A DNA stretch of 64,000 nt, taken from NCBI GenBank assembly GCA_946807835.1, contig OX327683.1:37693001-37757000 (forward strand). The letters are read 5' to 3'. Source of the DNA: Ailanthus altissimus. Taxonomy: Eukaryota > Streptophyta > Magnoliopsida > Sapindales > Simaroubaceae. The notes beneath the pieces are model-generated. The model saw only the letters and a list, made by a program, of their open reading frames with translations. It was not told the origin of the DNA and did no database searches. This document shows positions 63,352 to 64,000 of this stretch, piece by piece (position 1 is the stretch's first letter; each line of letters starts with the position of its first letter). The position numbers and the translations under genes were made by a program.

Positions 63352-63560
63352 GTACATATTATTAAATATTTTCATCTCTTTCCCACACACTCAGGGTGAT
63401 AATTTTGTTTGCCATCTCTCCTGCAGAGACATGCTTTTTAGAATTTGAAATCTTATTTTTGATTAGATTTATGTCCTTCTCAGTGCTAAGCGAGTATACA
63501 TTTTATTGGCCTTTAATTTCACCTCCTTTATCGAGAAAATAACTCCTCATATGATGATGT

Positions 63561-63884
63561 TGTGACTCTGTGTCCCACATCGGTTGTGGAGTGTCTCCTG
63601 GTGCTAGATATAAGGCCAGGGCCAACCCTTCACTCTTGAGCATGCTTTTGAGTGGAGTTAGGGCTTTGGTTCTTTGACATGGTATCAGAGCCTACCACTC
63701 TACTGCCTCTCGGCCTCTTGTGGGTCGGCCGAACGCCGACGGAGGCAGTCGACACTCAAGGGGGGTGTGACTCTGTGTCCCACATCGGTTGTGGAGTGTC
63801 TCCTGGTGCTAGATATAAGGCCAGGGCCAACCCTTCACTCTTGAGCATGCTTTTGAGTGGAGTTAGGGCTTTGGTTCTTTGACA
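63561..63884 (+). mobile_element. TRIM (terminal-repeat retrotransposon in miniature) in EDD1 intron 19
   Basis: Two 119-bp LTRs, 63561-63679 and 63766-63884, start TGTGACTCTG, end TTCTTTGACA and are identical as read here. An initiator-Met tRNA PBS 'tggtatcagagcc' (63680-63692) follows the first, a polypurine run 'aagggggg' precedes the second, and only 86 bp lies between the LTRs. The target duplication is 'gatgt' (63556-63560 and 63885-63889). It has no coding capacity, so movement needs proteins from other elements. It sits in the intron after exon 19, in the same orientation as the gene. Identical LTRs point to a recent insertion. Confidence 0.93.
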
Positions 63885-64000
63885 GATGTATGTTGAAATC
63901 CCTTGGGCTTTAAGATTGCTTGATCTTGATTGGATTTTAGAGTTTGTTGATGCGTTCAGTTTTGTGATAAAAGTGTTTCTTCCATTTGCTCAACCACACT

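Noticed and set aside
1..64000. CRISPR array, bacterial defence or other prokaryotic system
   Set aside because: The sequence is plant nuclear DNA with introns and LTR elements. The tandem and inverted repeats present do not have the regular short repeat-spacer pattern.

Overview
The window is nuclear DNA of a flowering plant, almost certainly a eudicot: it is strongly AT-rich, its introns are short and T-rich with GT..AG ends, it holds Ty1/copia elements primed by initiator-Met tRNA, and both clear genes encode chloroplast-type plant proteins. The species cannot be named from the sequence. Only two host protein genes are well supported. One is an intronless class-I, probably plastid-targeted, phospholipase A1 (minus strand, 33360-34727). 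The other is the 5' part, 19 exons, of the dual-targeted bacterial-type glycine-tRNA ligase EDD1 (plus strand, from 57481, running off the right edge).

Most of the rest is repeats. A diverged direct duplication dominates the layout: about 1785-18600 (copy 1) matches about 44520-57170 (copy 2), and the phospholipase gene lies in the spacer between them. Each copy later received a different copia element. Copy 1 holds Copia-1 (minus strand, LTRs 2583-2780 and 12341-12533). Copy 2 holds Copia-2, a Tnt1/Tork-like element (plus strand, LTRs 45400-45812 and 50983-51392). Each copy keeps the empty site of the other's insertion, which gives an internal order of events.

Both copia elements were invaded again. 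Copia-1 holds two 2.7-kb solo LTRs of one family in opposite orientations (2988-5702 and 8486-11203), each with its own 5-bp target duplication. Copia-2 holds a 998-bp array (48284-49281) of near-perfect palindromes whose arms look like tRNA-derived, SINE-like units joined head to head. The array is flanked by one 5-bp duplication. This array is the most unusual object in the window.

Other repeats are a 324-bp TRIM with identical LTRs in an EDD1 intron, several long-inverted-repeat elements (1-1795, 14050-14950, 21833-22485, 39766-40848), two LINE RNase H remnants, a three-copy 466-bp tandem array, and a degenerate minisatellite dense in GTCAA and GATCAA words. Long AT-rich stretches between them show no gene I can support. 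The two host genes do not act together: one works in lipid and oxylipin metabolism, the other in organellar translation.
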